Source of the DNA: Pacificimonas aurantium
GTDB taxonomy: Bacteria > Pseudomonadota > Alphaproteobacteria > Sphingomonadales > Sphingomonadaceae
Assembly: GCF_020092905.1 (NCBI RefSeq)
Contig: NZ_JAGSGB010000001.1
Coordinates: 1,178,001-1,242,000 of the forward strand
DNA: 64,000 bases
Direction of reading: 5' to 3'
Position 1 is the first letter of the stretch; every line of letters begins with the position of its first letter. The position numbers and the translations under genes are program-made. The notes below the pieces were generated by a model. It saw only the letters and a list, made by a program, of their open reading frames with translations. It was not told where the DNA came from and searched no databases. Of the stretch, positions 1 to 7,877 are shown one piece after another.

Positions 1-1085
1 AGACTCATGGTGAAGCCGATACCGCAAAGCAGGGACACGCCGTAGACCTGCGCCACCGAGGCGCGCGCGGGATAGTCCACGATGTTCAGCTTTTCGAGCA
101 GCCAGATCACCGAAAACACGCCGATCTGCTTGCCGATGAACAGGCCCATCGCAATCCCGAGGACCAGGGGCGCCCAGAGCATTTCGAGCTCGAGGCCGCT
201 GAAATTCAGGCCGGCATTAGCAAAGCCGAAGATCGGAACGATCAGGAACGCGACCCAGGGCGCGATGGCGTGCTCGAGCTTGTGGAGAGGCGACTCGACG
301 CTGTCCGGATGGCCGGGATTCTTCGTCATCGGAATCGTCAGCGCCACGGCAACGCCCGCCAGGGTGGCGTGGACGCCCGATACGAGCATCAATGCCCAGA
401 TGACGAGCCCCATGACCATATAGGGCCACAACGTCCGCACGCCGCGCTTGTTGAGGAAGAACAGGACCCCGAGAAGGCCGAACGCCATTACCAGCGGCAC
501 CAGGTTCAGCTCTGCGGTGTAGAACAGGGCGATGATGATGATCGCGCCGAGATCGTCGATGATGGCGACTGCGGTCAGGAACACCTTGAGCGAGACGGGA
601 ACGCGCTTGCCGAGAAGCGCGAGTACGCCGAGAGCGAAGGCGATGTCGGTCGCGGCGGGGATCGCCCAGGCGCGCAGCGTCGGCTCGCCTGCATTGAAGG
701 CGACGAAGATCAGTGCGGGGGCGACCATGCCGCCGATCGCAGCGGCCCCAGGAAGGATGCGCCGCTCCCATGTCGACAGCTGCCCGTCGAGCATCTCGCG
801 CTTCACTTCCAGTCCGACGAGCAGGAAGAAGATCGCCATCAGGCCGTCGTTGATCCAGTGGAGGACGCTGAGGCCCTTCCAGCTGAGGCCCGACTCATAT
901 TCGAACCCGCCTAGGTAGGTGTGCAGCAGGTGGTCGTAATTGTCGTAGAGCGCCGTATTGGCGACGAGGATGGCGAGAAGCGCGGCCCCCATCAGGACCA
1001 GACCGCCGGCCGATTCCGTCGCGACGAGGTTGCGCAGGGCCGACTTCGGCCGCTCGATCAAGGTGGTGTGAACGGCGCCAAGCAT
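1..1085 (-). CDS. nhaA: Na+/H+ antiporter NhaA (3' end cut by window edge)
   Basis: Inner-membrane antiporter that exchanges cytoplasmic Na+ for external protons, for pH and sodium homeostasis. About 361 residues are visible and the rest lies beyond position 1. NhaA hallmarks are present: ATDIAFALGVLALLG with the conserved Asp at about residue 147, the Asp-Asp pair in AIIDDLGAI at 177-178 (the Na+-binding pair known from E. coli D163/D164), and GVSLLCGIGFTMS at the visible end. The chosen ATG at 1085 has GAGGAG six bases upstream. An in-frame ATG at 1115 would add ten residues. A hairpin overlaps the stop of the kinase gene upstream, so nhaA may have its own promoter in the 70-bp gap. Confidence 0.95.
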   Translation of the reverse strand, partial: MLGAVHTTLIERPKSALRNLVATESAGGLVLMGAALLAILVANTALYDNYDHLLHTYLGGFEYESGLSWKGLSVLHWINDGLMAIFFLLVGLEVKREMLDGQLSTWERRILPGAAAIGGMVAPALIFVAFNAGEPTLRAWAIPAATDIAFALGVLALLGKRVPVSLKVFLTAVAIIDDLGAIIIIALFYTAELNLVPLVMAFGLLGVLFFLNKRGVRTLWPYMVMGLVIWALMLVSGVHATLAGVAVALTIPMTKNPGHPDSVESPLHKLEHAIAPWVAFLIVPIFGFANAGLNFSGLELEMLWAPLVLGIAMGLFIGKQIGVFSVIWLLEKLNIVDYPARASVAQVYGVSLLCGIGFTMS

Positions 1086-1155
1086 ACCGTTCTCCTCGGG
1101 GGGTCTTTCAGCCATGCGCCTCGCCTACCCCAGAGGCAGCCATTTTGAAAAGCCG

Positions 1156-1173
1156 CTAAGCCGGGAGGCTTAG
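1156..1173 (-). terminator. Possible intrinsic terminator between sensor kinase and nhaA
   Basis: Read on the minus strand, a perfect 7-bp stem (CTAAGCC / GGCTTAG) with a TCCC loop is followed, three bases later, by CTTTT. The stem includes the TAG stop codon of the kinase gene. The short U-run makes it a weak terminator at best. Confidence 0.4.
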
Positions 1174-2265
1174 TTTTGCGGTAAGACTACGCGGCCCCAG
1201 GTCGAAATCGAACGTGCCGCCTTCCGCTTTCACGAGCCGTCCGACGATCGACCTGCCGGATCCCGTGGACATGAGCGCGCTGTCGACGGCGAAGCTCTCC
1301 GGCACGGGCCCGTCGGGAATGATCTCTTTCCACGTGATCAGAATTTCGTGCGGATCACCATCCAACACAACCTCGACTTCTCCGCCCGGACGACTGAACG
1401 CTCCATATTTGAAGGCGTTAAGGGCCAGTTCGTGGACGGTGAGAGCGATGACCTGCGCGCGCCGCGTTCCCGTCTCTATCGACCGGCCGCCAATCGACCA
1501 GCGGCTCTTCAAACTCGACCGGAAGGGGAACACGACTGCCTCGATCAGCTGCTCGATATCGGTACCGTCTTCTGTCGACAGGGTCAGCCGCTGAGTCCGA
1601 GCGAGCGCCTGCAGCCGCGATCTGTAAAGCTCTATAAAGTCCGGAAGGTTGGAAACTTCGGTGGCGGTACGGCCCGCCAGTGCGTCAATTAGCCCGATCA
1701 GGTTGTTGACCCGATGGCGGAGTTCGCGCGCCTGATTCTCGACGGATTGAGCGTAGTCGATCTGCTGCGTCCGCGCCGTCAGGGCATTGGACATGACACG
1801 GGACAATTCTCTCAGGATCGTCGTTTCGCGATCGGACAGCCCTTCGGGTCGCGGTTCGGGGTGCAGCAGGCAGAGCGTGCCGACCGCTTCGCCGCTGACC
1901 ACGATCGGGGCGCCGGCATAGAAGCGGATACGCGGGTCGCCGGTCACGAGGGGATTGTCGCGGAAACGCTCGTCTTCGCGGGTGTCCGGCACGACCATGA
2001 CTTCGTCGGGCTTCAGGATCGCATGCCCGCAGAAGGACACGTCGCGCGGCGTCTGACGCGCTGTGGTGCCCACGGCGGCCTTGAACCATTGGCGTTCGCG
2101 ATCGACGAGGCTGAGCAGCGCCGTTTCTACATTCAGAGCGAGCTTCGCGGCCCGGGCGATCCCGTCGAATTCCTGCTCGGCTGGCGTATCGAGAACGCGC
2201 AGCGAGTCGAGGATCGCCTGGCGACGACGCTCGGAGGCTGGTGTGCCGGGAGGAATGTAGTTCAC
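1156..2265 (-). CDS. GAF-domain sensor histidine kinase, HWE/HisKA_2 type
   Basis: A soluble 369-residue signalling kinase. Residues about 20-165 form a GAF sensory domain (core around SFCGHAILKPDEVMVVPDT and FYAGAPIVVSGEAVGTLCLL). A dimerisation/phosphoacceptor segment follows with ELRHRVNNL, the probable phospho-His being H184. The ATP-binding domain has an N-box HELALNAFKYGAF at about 278-290 and a G-box-like GSGRSIVGRLV near 337. HRVNNL plus this N-box is typical of the alphaproteobacterial HWE/HisKA_2 kinases linked to light and general stress responses. No transmembrane segment and no adjacent response regulator are seen, so the partner is unknown. Downstream is nhaA in the same direction. 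Confidence 0.88.
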   Translation of the reverse strand: MNYIPPGTPASERRRQAILDSLRVLDTPAEQEFDGIARAAKLALNVETALLSLVDRERQWFKAAVGTTARQTPRDVSFCGHAILKPDEVMVVPDTREDERFRDNPLVTGDPRIRFYAGAPIVVSGEAVGTLCLLHPEPRPEGLSDRETTILRELSRVMSNALTARTQQIDYAQSVENQARELRHRVNNLIGLIDALAGRTATEVSNLPDFIELYRSRLQALARTQRLTLSTEDGTDIEQLIEAVVFPFRSSLKSRWSIGGRSIETGTRRAQVIALTVHELALNAFKYGAFSRPGGEVEVVLDGDPHEILITWKEIIPDGPVPESFAVDSALMSTGSGRSIVGRLVKAEGGTFDFDLGPRSLTAKLSLPA

Positions 2266-2328
2266 ATCGGCCTCATAGTGCGCAGCGGGGGCTCCGGCCA
2301 GTGGCGGGACCCGCTGCGCTGGCTCAAA

Positions 2329-2547
2329 CTAGGCCGATTTTGGATCGTGCCGGAAACCTAGGCGGATGGTGACCTGGAAATGCTTCACCTTGTTGCCGTC
2401 GATATGTCCGCGCAGGTCGGTCATCTCAAACCAGTCAAGATTGTCGATGGTTTCGGACGCCCGGCCGATGGCCCCGGAGATCGCATCCTCGATACTCGTT
2501 TCCGACGTTCCGACGAGTTCCGTCACGGCATAGACATTGTCGGACAT
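2329..2547 (-). CDS. Dodecin (flavin-binding)
   Basis: A 72-residue protein of the dodecin family, which forms hollow dodecamers that store or buffer flavin (in some species CoA as well). The sequence matches the family along its whole length: VYAVTELVGTSETSIEDAI, the conserved flavin-stacking Trp in LDWFEMTDLRGHI, and the closing strand VKHFQVTIRLGF. The start at 2547 gives the usual family length and has AGGAG seven bases upstream; a longer frame beginning at 2583 would add twelve residues not expected in the family. It lies 63 bp upstream of the sensor kinase on the same strand. Confidence 0.93.
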   Translation of the reverse strand: MSDNVYAVTELVGTSETSIEDAISGAIGRASETIDNLDWFEMTDLRGHIDGNKVKHFQVTIRLGFRHDPKSA

Positions 2548-2626
2548 TGAGGCGCTCCTGCTCTGGCATAAAGAGCAATCCAACGCTTCGCGGCCCCGAT
2601 ATTGTTCCGGCCCGCTGTGAAAAGTC

Positions 2627-4060
2627 CTAGTCCGAAACGAGCCCGATCAGCGCCTCTCCCAGTTCCGGTTGGGTCAGGTAGCGGCCTCGGCCCACCGTTT
2701 CGCCGTTCACCCGGGCGCTGTCGATCTGATCCGCTTCGGCGATCACCCGGTCCGCGCCCGCGCCGCGGATGAAGAAGGGCACGAGCTGGTTGGAATGCGA
2801 CCCCGACCACCATTTGTGACCGGGAAGCTTACCCACCCCGCGATTCTCGATCGGTTCGAAGGGCGCATTGCCGGGACCGAACAGCAAATGATCGTGATCG
2901 GCGGTGACGACGACAAGCGTATTGTCCCACGTCGATCCGTTGTCAGGGTCGTCGACCCACGCCTCGACCAGGTCCACGGCCTCGTTGAAGCCATTATATT
3001 CCTCGATCGCCCGGCCGAGGAAGTTCCCGTGCATGGCCCAGTCGACGGCGCCGCCCTCGATCTGGAGAAACATGCCGTCTCCGCCTTCGAGTTGCGAGAG
3101 CGCTGCTGCGGCAAGCTCCGCGAGCGTTGGCACCGTTTCGATGGGCGGGGTGTCGCCGGGAGCCTGGAGGCGCGGGTCGCCCCCGTCGCCGCCGACCGGC
3201 GTGCGTTCGACCTGCAGCGTGCTGGCCACGCGGGGAAGAAGGATAAGGCGGCCGGTTTGCGGAGCGGAGGCGAGGTCGCGAACGGCATCCCGGTCCTCGA
3301 CGAGCGTCCAAGCCGATTCGCCGCTCTTCAAAGCCGTCCAGTCCGCTTCCGAAATCCACCGGTAGCGTTCGTCCGCATTTTCGCCGCGTACCTTGCCATC
3401 GCCGTCATAGTCGGGATTGCCGCCGCCCGCGATGAAGTCGAGCGTTTCCGAAGAGAGCATTTCCGAAGCGATCTCGTGGTAATTGTCGCGGTCGCGATTA
3501 TGCGCGCCGCCGCCTGCAGCCACAGTGGCATGAGTGAAGGGAACGCTCGACAGCGTGCCGACCTTCCAGCCGGCCGCTTTCGCTGTCTCCGCCAGCGATT
3601 TGGCCGGTTCGGCGCGCCCGTCGACGTTGATCGCCCCGTTATAGGTGCGAATACCGGTCATCATGGCCGACATCGTCCCGGCGCTGTCGGGCGCGGAGCA
3701 GCGGTTCCACTCATAGCCCGCATAGCCTGCATCATAGCCGTCGGCGCAGGCGGACGCGCCCGTCACTGGCGCGGCGTCCCAGTTCTTGCCGCTGTCGTAG
3801 ACGGTCTCCGGATTTTGCGAGAGGCCGAGGGGCTCGATGTCGCGGCGCAGGGCGTAGGTCGCCATCGCCGCCTTTTCCCATGCCGGGCCGTCGGCGGTCA
3901 GCGCCCGGCCGTGCCAGTAGCGCGTGGCGGCCAGCATGTTGTAGCCGGCTCCGTCGGCGATCATCACGATGATGTTCTTCGGCCGTGCCTCGGCGTCCTG
4001 GGCAGCGGCGGGCATCGCCAGGGCCGCCGACAGACAGGCGGCCGCAAGAGTACGCAGCAT
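2627..4060 (-). CDS. Alkaline phosphatase, PhoA superfamily, exported
   Basis: Periplasmic or surface phosphomonoesterase of 477 residues. A signal peptide (MLRTLAAACLSAALAMPAAA) is followed by the metal-binding IADGAG (Asp36). The nucleophile motif is APDSAGTMSAMMTGIRTYNG with Ser126 in the position of E. coli Ser102. Further metal ligands are EGGAVDWAMHGN, VVTADHDH and SGSHSNQ. The ATG overlaps the stop of the upstream TonB-dependent receptor by one base (TGATG), so the two genes are translationally coupled. That coupling suggests the phosphatase releases phosphate or an organic moiety handled by the receptor. The exact substrate is not readable from sequence; a phosphodiesterase activity, known in some relatives, cannot be excluded. 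Confidence 0.92.
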   Translation of the reverse strand: MLRTLAAACLSAALAMPAAAQDAEARPKNIIVMIADGAGYNMLAATRYWHGRALTADGPAWEKAAMATYALRRDIEPLGLSQNPETVYDSGKNWDAAPVTGASACADGYDAGYAGYEWNRCSAPDSAGTMSAMMTGIRTYNGAINVDGRAEPAKSLAETAKAAGWKVGTLSSVPFTHATVAAGGGAHNRDRDNYHEIASEMLSSETLDFIAGGGNPDYDGDGKVRGENADERYRWISEADWTALKSGESAWTLVEDRDAVRDLASAPQTGRLILLPRVASTLQVERTPVGGDGGDPRLQAPGDTPPIETVPTLAELAAAALSQLEGGDGMFLQIEGGAVDWAMHGNFLGRAIEEYNGFNEAVDLVEAWVDDPDNGSTWDNTLVVVTADHDHLLFGPGNAPFEPIENRGVGKLPGHKWWSGSHSNQLVPFFIRGAGADRVIAEADQIDSARVNGETVGRGRYLTQPELGEALIGLVSD

Positions 4061-6237
4061 CAGAATTTCCTTCGGGCTCGAAATGTCCAGGTCATCGGAC
4101 GGCCGAGATAAGGAAGGCCTGCTGCGCTCGAATCCACATATGTCTCGTCGAAGCAGTTGTCGCATTCCAGCGATACCAGCCACCAGCCGTCGTCGGTTTC
4201 CAGGGAGAGGCCGGCATCGACCAGCGTCCGCGCATCGGCGCGGATCGCTCCGGTCGGTCCCTGCAGCGGGAGGTTGGCCGAATTCGTCTCCATGTCGCCC
4301 CGATAATCAACTGCAAGTGACGGAGTGATGAAACTTTCCGCGGAGGGGATGTAAAATCTCCACGAGGCGTCGGCGCGGGCGGTGAAGTCGGGCGCGTAGA
4401 CGGGATCGGCGATCGTCCCGTCACTGCCGATGAAGCCGGATCCGCAGACGCCGCCTGCCTGACCCGCCTGCAACTCGGCGAGGCAGGCCTGCCTGACCTG
4501 CATGAGCGCACCGCTCTCCTTGAATTCCGGCGACTGGTAGCCGCCCGCCGCGGTGAGGACGAAACCGTCGAAAGGCCGCGCGACCAGTTCCAGTTCGGCG
4601 CCGGCGTTGCGAAGGTCGGCCTGTACAGCGCTCGCGGCGACTTCCGTCTCGCTGAAGCCAGCCGCGAGGTTGTCGGCCTCCAGATAGAAGCCCAAGGCGC
4701 GCAGGTTGACTGCATCGCCGAACAGACCCGCGGAAATGCCAGCTTCGAAGCTGAGGGTCTCAACCGGGCGCAGCCGCCCCGCCCCGGTAGCGCCCAGGCG
4801 GTCTTCTTCGAAATCGGCGGTGCCGTGACCGCGGGCAGCCCGGGCAAACAGGTTCGCAGACGGCCCGAGAGCCAGGTTTGCGTCGGCAAAGGCGCTCCAA
4901 AGGTCTTCCTCGAAGGAGTCGCGGACCGTGGGAAGTGCGACATCTCTGCGCCTCTGAACGACCTCGGGGCTTTCGGAACCGAACGAGCCGCCCGTGGAAA
5001 GCCTGAAAGCGCCGAGTTCGGCCGAGAGGGCGCCAAAGACCGAATAGCCGGTCGAGTTGACCTCCGTCAGGCGGTCGTACGCCACGGCCGACACCCCGTC
5101 GTCGCCGGTCGTCACGCGCGCCTCATCGGACGTTTCGCTCGAGTCGAATCCGGAAATCCCGATCAGGTAGCCGAAGCCCCGGGCTACATCGCCCTCCAGC
5201 CTGAGGCTGGCGGTCAGGTCTTCGCGTGAAGTCTCACCGAGGCGAAGATCCTGTCCCAGCGGGAAAGCGGGATCTTCCGGGAATGCGCCGCCCCCGGACG
5301 GCAGCGGGCTGCCTGCCGACAGGTCGAGCCCGTAGTCCTGGTCGGTATCGGCATAGCCCGCCACGAAGGAAAACGTGCCAAATCCGGCATCGAGCCGCAT
5401 GTCGCTCGACATGAGCGCGACTGCCGTTTCGGCGCCCAGTCCACCGCGGGCCTTGTCGCCGCTGACCGGCAGGCCTGCAAGTGGGTCGAGGAGGTCGTCC
5501 ACCTCGTTGGAAAAGCCGGTCGTGGAGTAGCGGTCGTCGCACAGGTCGCCGCACTCGGCATTGTAGAGATAGAGCGACCGGTCCTGCACGACGCCGGCGA
5601 CGACGTCCCATTCAAGGCCGTCCGTGGGCGTCAGGCGGATGCCGAGCCGCCCGCCCCAGCGCCGCGTGGCGTTCAGCGTCTCGCCGGTCGCGAGATTGTC
5701 CACATAGCCGTCGCCATCCTCGTAGAAGCCATTGAGGTTCATGCCGAAGCTGCCGTTGTCGGAGGCGATGTCGAGGGACCCGTCCAGTCCCCATTGGTCG
5801 AACGCGCCGTAATGCGCGCGAAAGCGGCCATGCGGTTCAGCGCCGGGCCGGTGGGAGCGGGCCGATACCGATCCACCCGCCGAAGGGAGCGCAAAGGGGA
5901 ACAGCGCAGCCCCCCGACCGATATCGATCTGCTCATAGTCGAACGACCCCAGCAGGTTCGCGGTGGGAAGGCTGAGGCGGATGCCGTCGATATAGGTGCC
6001 CACATCCGGCACGCCGCGGAGGGTATAGAGCGTTCCTGCGCCAAAGCCGGGCGTCGTCACGGCGACGCCGTTGGGCGCCTGACCAAGCAAATCCGCTGGC
6101 TCGGTCAGGTATCGGCGCTCCATCGCCTCCTGCGAGAGGTTCAGGGAAACCGGGTCCGTCGTTGGCTCGGCCGCCACGACCGCCGTGGACGCTGCAAGGG
6201 TGGAAATGCCGGCGAACAAGGCGCTGCGCAGGAACAT
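4060..6237 (-). CDS. TonB-dependent outer-membrane receptor coupled to alkaline phosphatase
   Basis: A 725-residue outer-membrane receptor. After a signal peptide (cleavage near STAVVAAEP) comes a plug domain with TLRGVPDVGTYIDGIRLS and FDYEQIDIGRGAALFPF, then a long beta-barrel rich in alternating polar and aromatic strands, ending in the outer-membrane signature TWTFRARRKF with a terminal Phe. Receptors of this class import ligands using TonB/ExbBD energy. The one-base overlap with the downstream phosphatase gene implies co-translation, so phosphate esters or phospholipid-derived compounds are plausible ligands; this is inference. No classical siderophore or cobalamin marker is seen. Confidence 0.9.
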   Translation of the reverse strand: MFLRSALFAGISTLAASTAVVAAEPTTDPVSLNLSQEAMERRYLTEPADLLGQAPNGVAVTTPGFGAGTLYTLRGVPDVGTYIDGIRLSLPTANLLGSFDYEQIDIGRGAALFPFALPSAGGSVSARSHRPGAEPHGRFRAHYGAFDQWGLDGSLDIASDNGSFGMNLNGFYEDGDGYVDNLATGETLNATRRWGGRLGIRLTPTDGLEWDVVAGVVQDRSLYLYNAECGDLCDDRYSTTGFSNEVDDLLDPLAGLPVSGDKARGGLGAETAVALMSSDMRLDAGFGTFSFVAGYADTDQDYGLDLSAGSPLPSGGGAFPEDPAFPLGQDLRLGETSREDLTASLRLEGDVARGFGYLIGISGFDSSETSDEARVTTGDDGVSAVAYDRLTEVNSTGYSVFGALSAELGAFRLSTGGSFGSESPEVVQRRRDVALPTVRDSFEEDLWSAFADANLALGPSANLFARAARGHGTADFEEDRLGATGAGRLRPVETLSFEAGISAGLFGDAVNLRALGFYLEADNLAAGFSETEVAASAVQADLRNAGAELELVARPFDGFVLTAAGGYQSPEFKESGALMQVRQACLAELQAGQAGGVCGSGFIGSDGTIADPVYAPDFTARADASWRFYIPSAESFITPSLAVDYRGDMETNSANLPLQGPTGAIRADARTLVDAGLSLETDDGWWLVSLECDNCFDETYVDSSAAGLPYLGRPMTWTFRARRKF

Positions 6238-6309
6238 GTAAGTAAGCCTCGGAGGTGTCGGAAAACCCGTCTCTTACGCGCGTTCCTACGATTCCTGTCA
6301 ATCGGTGCA

Positions 6310-6323
6310 TGTGCGGGCGCACA
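6310..6323. promoter_or_regulatory. Perfect inverted repeat in the receptor/nadD divergent region
   Basis: TGTGCG-GG-CGCACA lies 73 bp upstream of the receptor gene and 84 bp upstream of nadD. Its central place in a 169-bp divergent promoter region makes an operator possible. No known regulator's consensus was recognised. Confidence 0.3.
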
Positions 6324-6406
6324 CGGCGCTGCGCGGCGCGGGTGGACAGGCCCGGCGATCAAGCCGCTTGTTTCCCTGCGCCGGCGGCGCCTAAGCCGAG
6401 GCGACC

Positions 6407-7015
6407 ATGGCGCGCATCGGAATCCTAGGCGGCTCTTTCAATCCCGCTCATGGCGGTCATCGCCATATCAGCCTGCAGGCGCTGCGCCGGCTGGGCCTCG
6501 ACCAGGTGTGGTGGCTTGTCAGCCCGCAGAACCCGCTGAAGGCAAAACGCACGATGGCGCCGCTCCCTGCACGAATGCTGAGAGCCAAGGAAGTGGCCCG
6601 CCATCCGCGACTGGAGGTAACGGCCCTGGAGGTCGAACTGGGGACCCGATATAGCGCGGATACGGCCCGGGCGCTGGTCCGGCGGTTTCCGCAGCACGAC
6701 TTTATCTGGCTGATGGGCGCCGACAATCTGGTGCAGTTTCACCGCTGGAAAGAGTGGCGGCGCCTCGCGCGCACGCTGCCGATTGCGGTTATGGCCCGGC
6801 CCGACTACATTGGGGCGGCCCACCGCGCTCAGGCGATGGGTTGGCTGCGCAGGTTCTTGAAACGGCCGGAACAGGCGCGGCGATGGACCGAATGGAGATT
6901 ACCGGCGATCCTGTTCCTGCGCATTCCGCTCGACGCACGTTCCGCCACAGCCATTCGTGCGCACTCGCCCGACTGGGCAGGTGCCTATATCGAAGACCCG
7001 GCCCCCCCTAGATGA
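6407..7015 (+). CDS. nadD: Nicotinate-nucleotide adenylyltransferase
   Basis: Transfers AMP from ATP to nicotinate mononucleotide, giving deamido-NAD, in NAD biosynthesis. The 202-residue protein begins with the nucleotidyltransferase signature GGSFNPAHGGHRHIS (residues 8-22, a GxFxPxHxGH variant). It also carries WLVSPQNPLK, FIWLMGADNLVQFHRWKEW and, near the C-terminus, RSATAIRAHSPDW, the counterpart of the SSTxIR motif. It opens the plus-strand cluster nadD-rsfS-rlmH-EnvC-ctpA, an order conserved in alphaproteobacteria. Confidence 0.96.
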   Translation: MARIGILGGSFNPAHGGHRHISLQALRRLGLDQVWWLVSPQNPLKAKRTMAPLPARMLRAKEVARHPRLEVTALEVELGTRYSADTARALVRRFPQHDFIWLMGADNLVQFHRWKEWRRLARTLPIAVMARPDYIGAAHRAQAMGWLRRFLKRPEQARRWTEWRLPAILFLRIPLDARSATAIRAHSPDWAGAYIEDPAPPR

Positions 7016-7030
7016 AGGACGCATACCATC

Positions 7031-7420
7031 TTGCCTGAAGGCGTTAGCGACACCGGCTCCTCCGACCGGCTGCACGAGCTGGTCCTGCAGAGTCTCGATG
7101 ACGACAAGGCGCAGGATCTCGTCGACATCGACCTCAGCGGTAAGACGGAGGTTGCCGATCACATGATCATCGCGTCCGGGCGGTCGACCAGGCAGGTCGC
7201 CGCGATGGCGCAGAAGCTGTCCGAGCGCATCAAGGCCGAGATGGGCCGCCCGGTGCGCATCGAGGGGCTGCCGGCGGCCGACTGGGTTCTGGTCGACGCC
7301 GGTGACGTCATCGTGCACCTTTTCCGTCCCGAAGTGCGCAGCTTCTACAATCTGGAGAAGATGTGGGCCGTCGCGGACAGTCCGCACCTGCGCAGCGCCG
7401 CCGCCTCCAACCCGTCCTGA
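7031..7420 (+). CDS. rsfS: Ribosome silencing factor RsfS
   Basis: A 129-residue protein of the RsfS/Iojap family, which binds ribosomal protein L14 and blocks joining of the ribosomal subunits under nutrient limitation. Family motifs are present: DKAQDLVDIDLSGKTEVADH, MIIASGRSTRQV, GLPAADWVLVDAGDVIVHLF and RSFYNLEKMW. The best start is a TTG at 7031, 15 bp after nadD, with AAGGA about eleven bases upstream. Its place between nadD and rlmH is the usual one. Confidence 0.95.
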   Translation: MPEGVSDTGSSDRLHELVLQSLDDDKAQDLVDIDLSGKTEVADHMIIASGRSTRQVAAMAQKLSERIKAEMGRPVRIEGLPAADWVLVDAGDVIVHLFRPEVRSFYNLEKMWAVADSPHLRSAAASNPS

Positions 7421-7454
7421 GCTGCCGCGTGCGGCGCCGCGGACGAGGCTCGGC

Positions 7455-7877
7455 ATGAGGCTGCATATCGTTGCCCGCGGCAAGATCGGGCGTAGCGCCG
7501 AAGCCGAGCTGGTCGAGCGCTATGCCCGCCGTTGCCGCCCGCCGTTGAAGCTTACGGAATTGCCCGAAAGCGGAGGCCGTCTTCCCGAGCCTTCGGCCCC
7601 GGTTAGGATGGTGGTCCTGGATGAACGCGGCACGGCGTTTGGGTCCGAGGCCCTTGCGGCCAAGCTGAGCGCATGGCGCGATGAGGGCGTGCGCGAGACG
7701 CAGTTTCATATCGGCGCCGCGGATGGTCATCCGGAGGAGCTTCGCCGGAGTGCCGACCTCCTGCTTTCGTTCGGCGCCGCAACGTGGCCGCATCTTCTCG
7801 TACGCGCGATGTTGGCGGAGCAGCTTTACCGGGCGGAAACCATCATCGCAGGGCATCCCTATCACCGTGCCGGCTGA
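7455..7877 (+). CDS. rlmH: 23S rRNA (pseudouridine1915-N3)-methyltransferase RlmH
   Basis: SPOUT-class methyltransferase that methylates pseudouridine 1915 in helix 69 of 23S rRNA using S-adenosylmethionine. The protein is 140 residues and opens with MRLHIVARGKIGRSAEAELV. The C-terminal knot is typical: FHIGAADGHPEE (SAM-binding Gly-rich part) and HLLVRAMLAEQLYRAETIIA ending in GHPYHRAG. The start was set at 7455 because homology begins there. The last eleven bases overlap the GTG start of the next gene. Confidence 0.96.
   Translation: MRLHIVARGKIGRSAEAELVERYARRCRPPLKLTELPESGGRLPEPSAPVRMVVLDERGTAFGSEALAAKLSAWRDEGVRETQFHIGAADGHPEELRRSADLLLSFGAATWPHLLVRAMLAEQLYRAETIIAGHPYHRAG

Noticed and set aside
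1083-1115. Upstream ATG at 1115 as the nhaA start
   Set aside because: Possible, but the ATG at 1085 has the better-placed GAGGAG; the shorter form was taken.
2669-4111. A 480-codon plus-strand frame opposite the alkaline phosphatase
   Set aside because: Antisense shadow; composition is random-like and the phosphatase has full motifs and a signal peptide.
6284-6301. Possible Pho box upstream of the phosphatase receptor operon
   Set aside because: Only one half-site (CTGTCAA) fits; the sequence 11 bases away does not resemble the second half.
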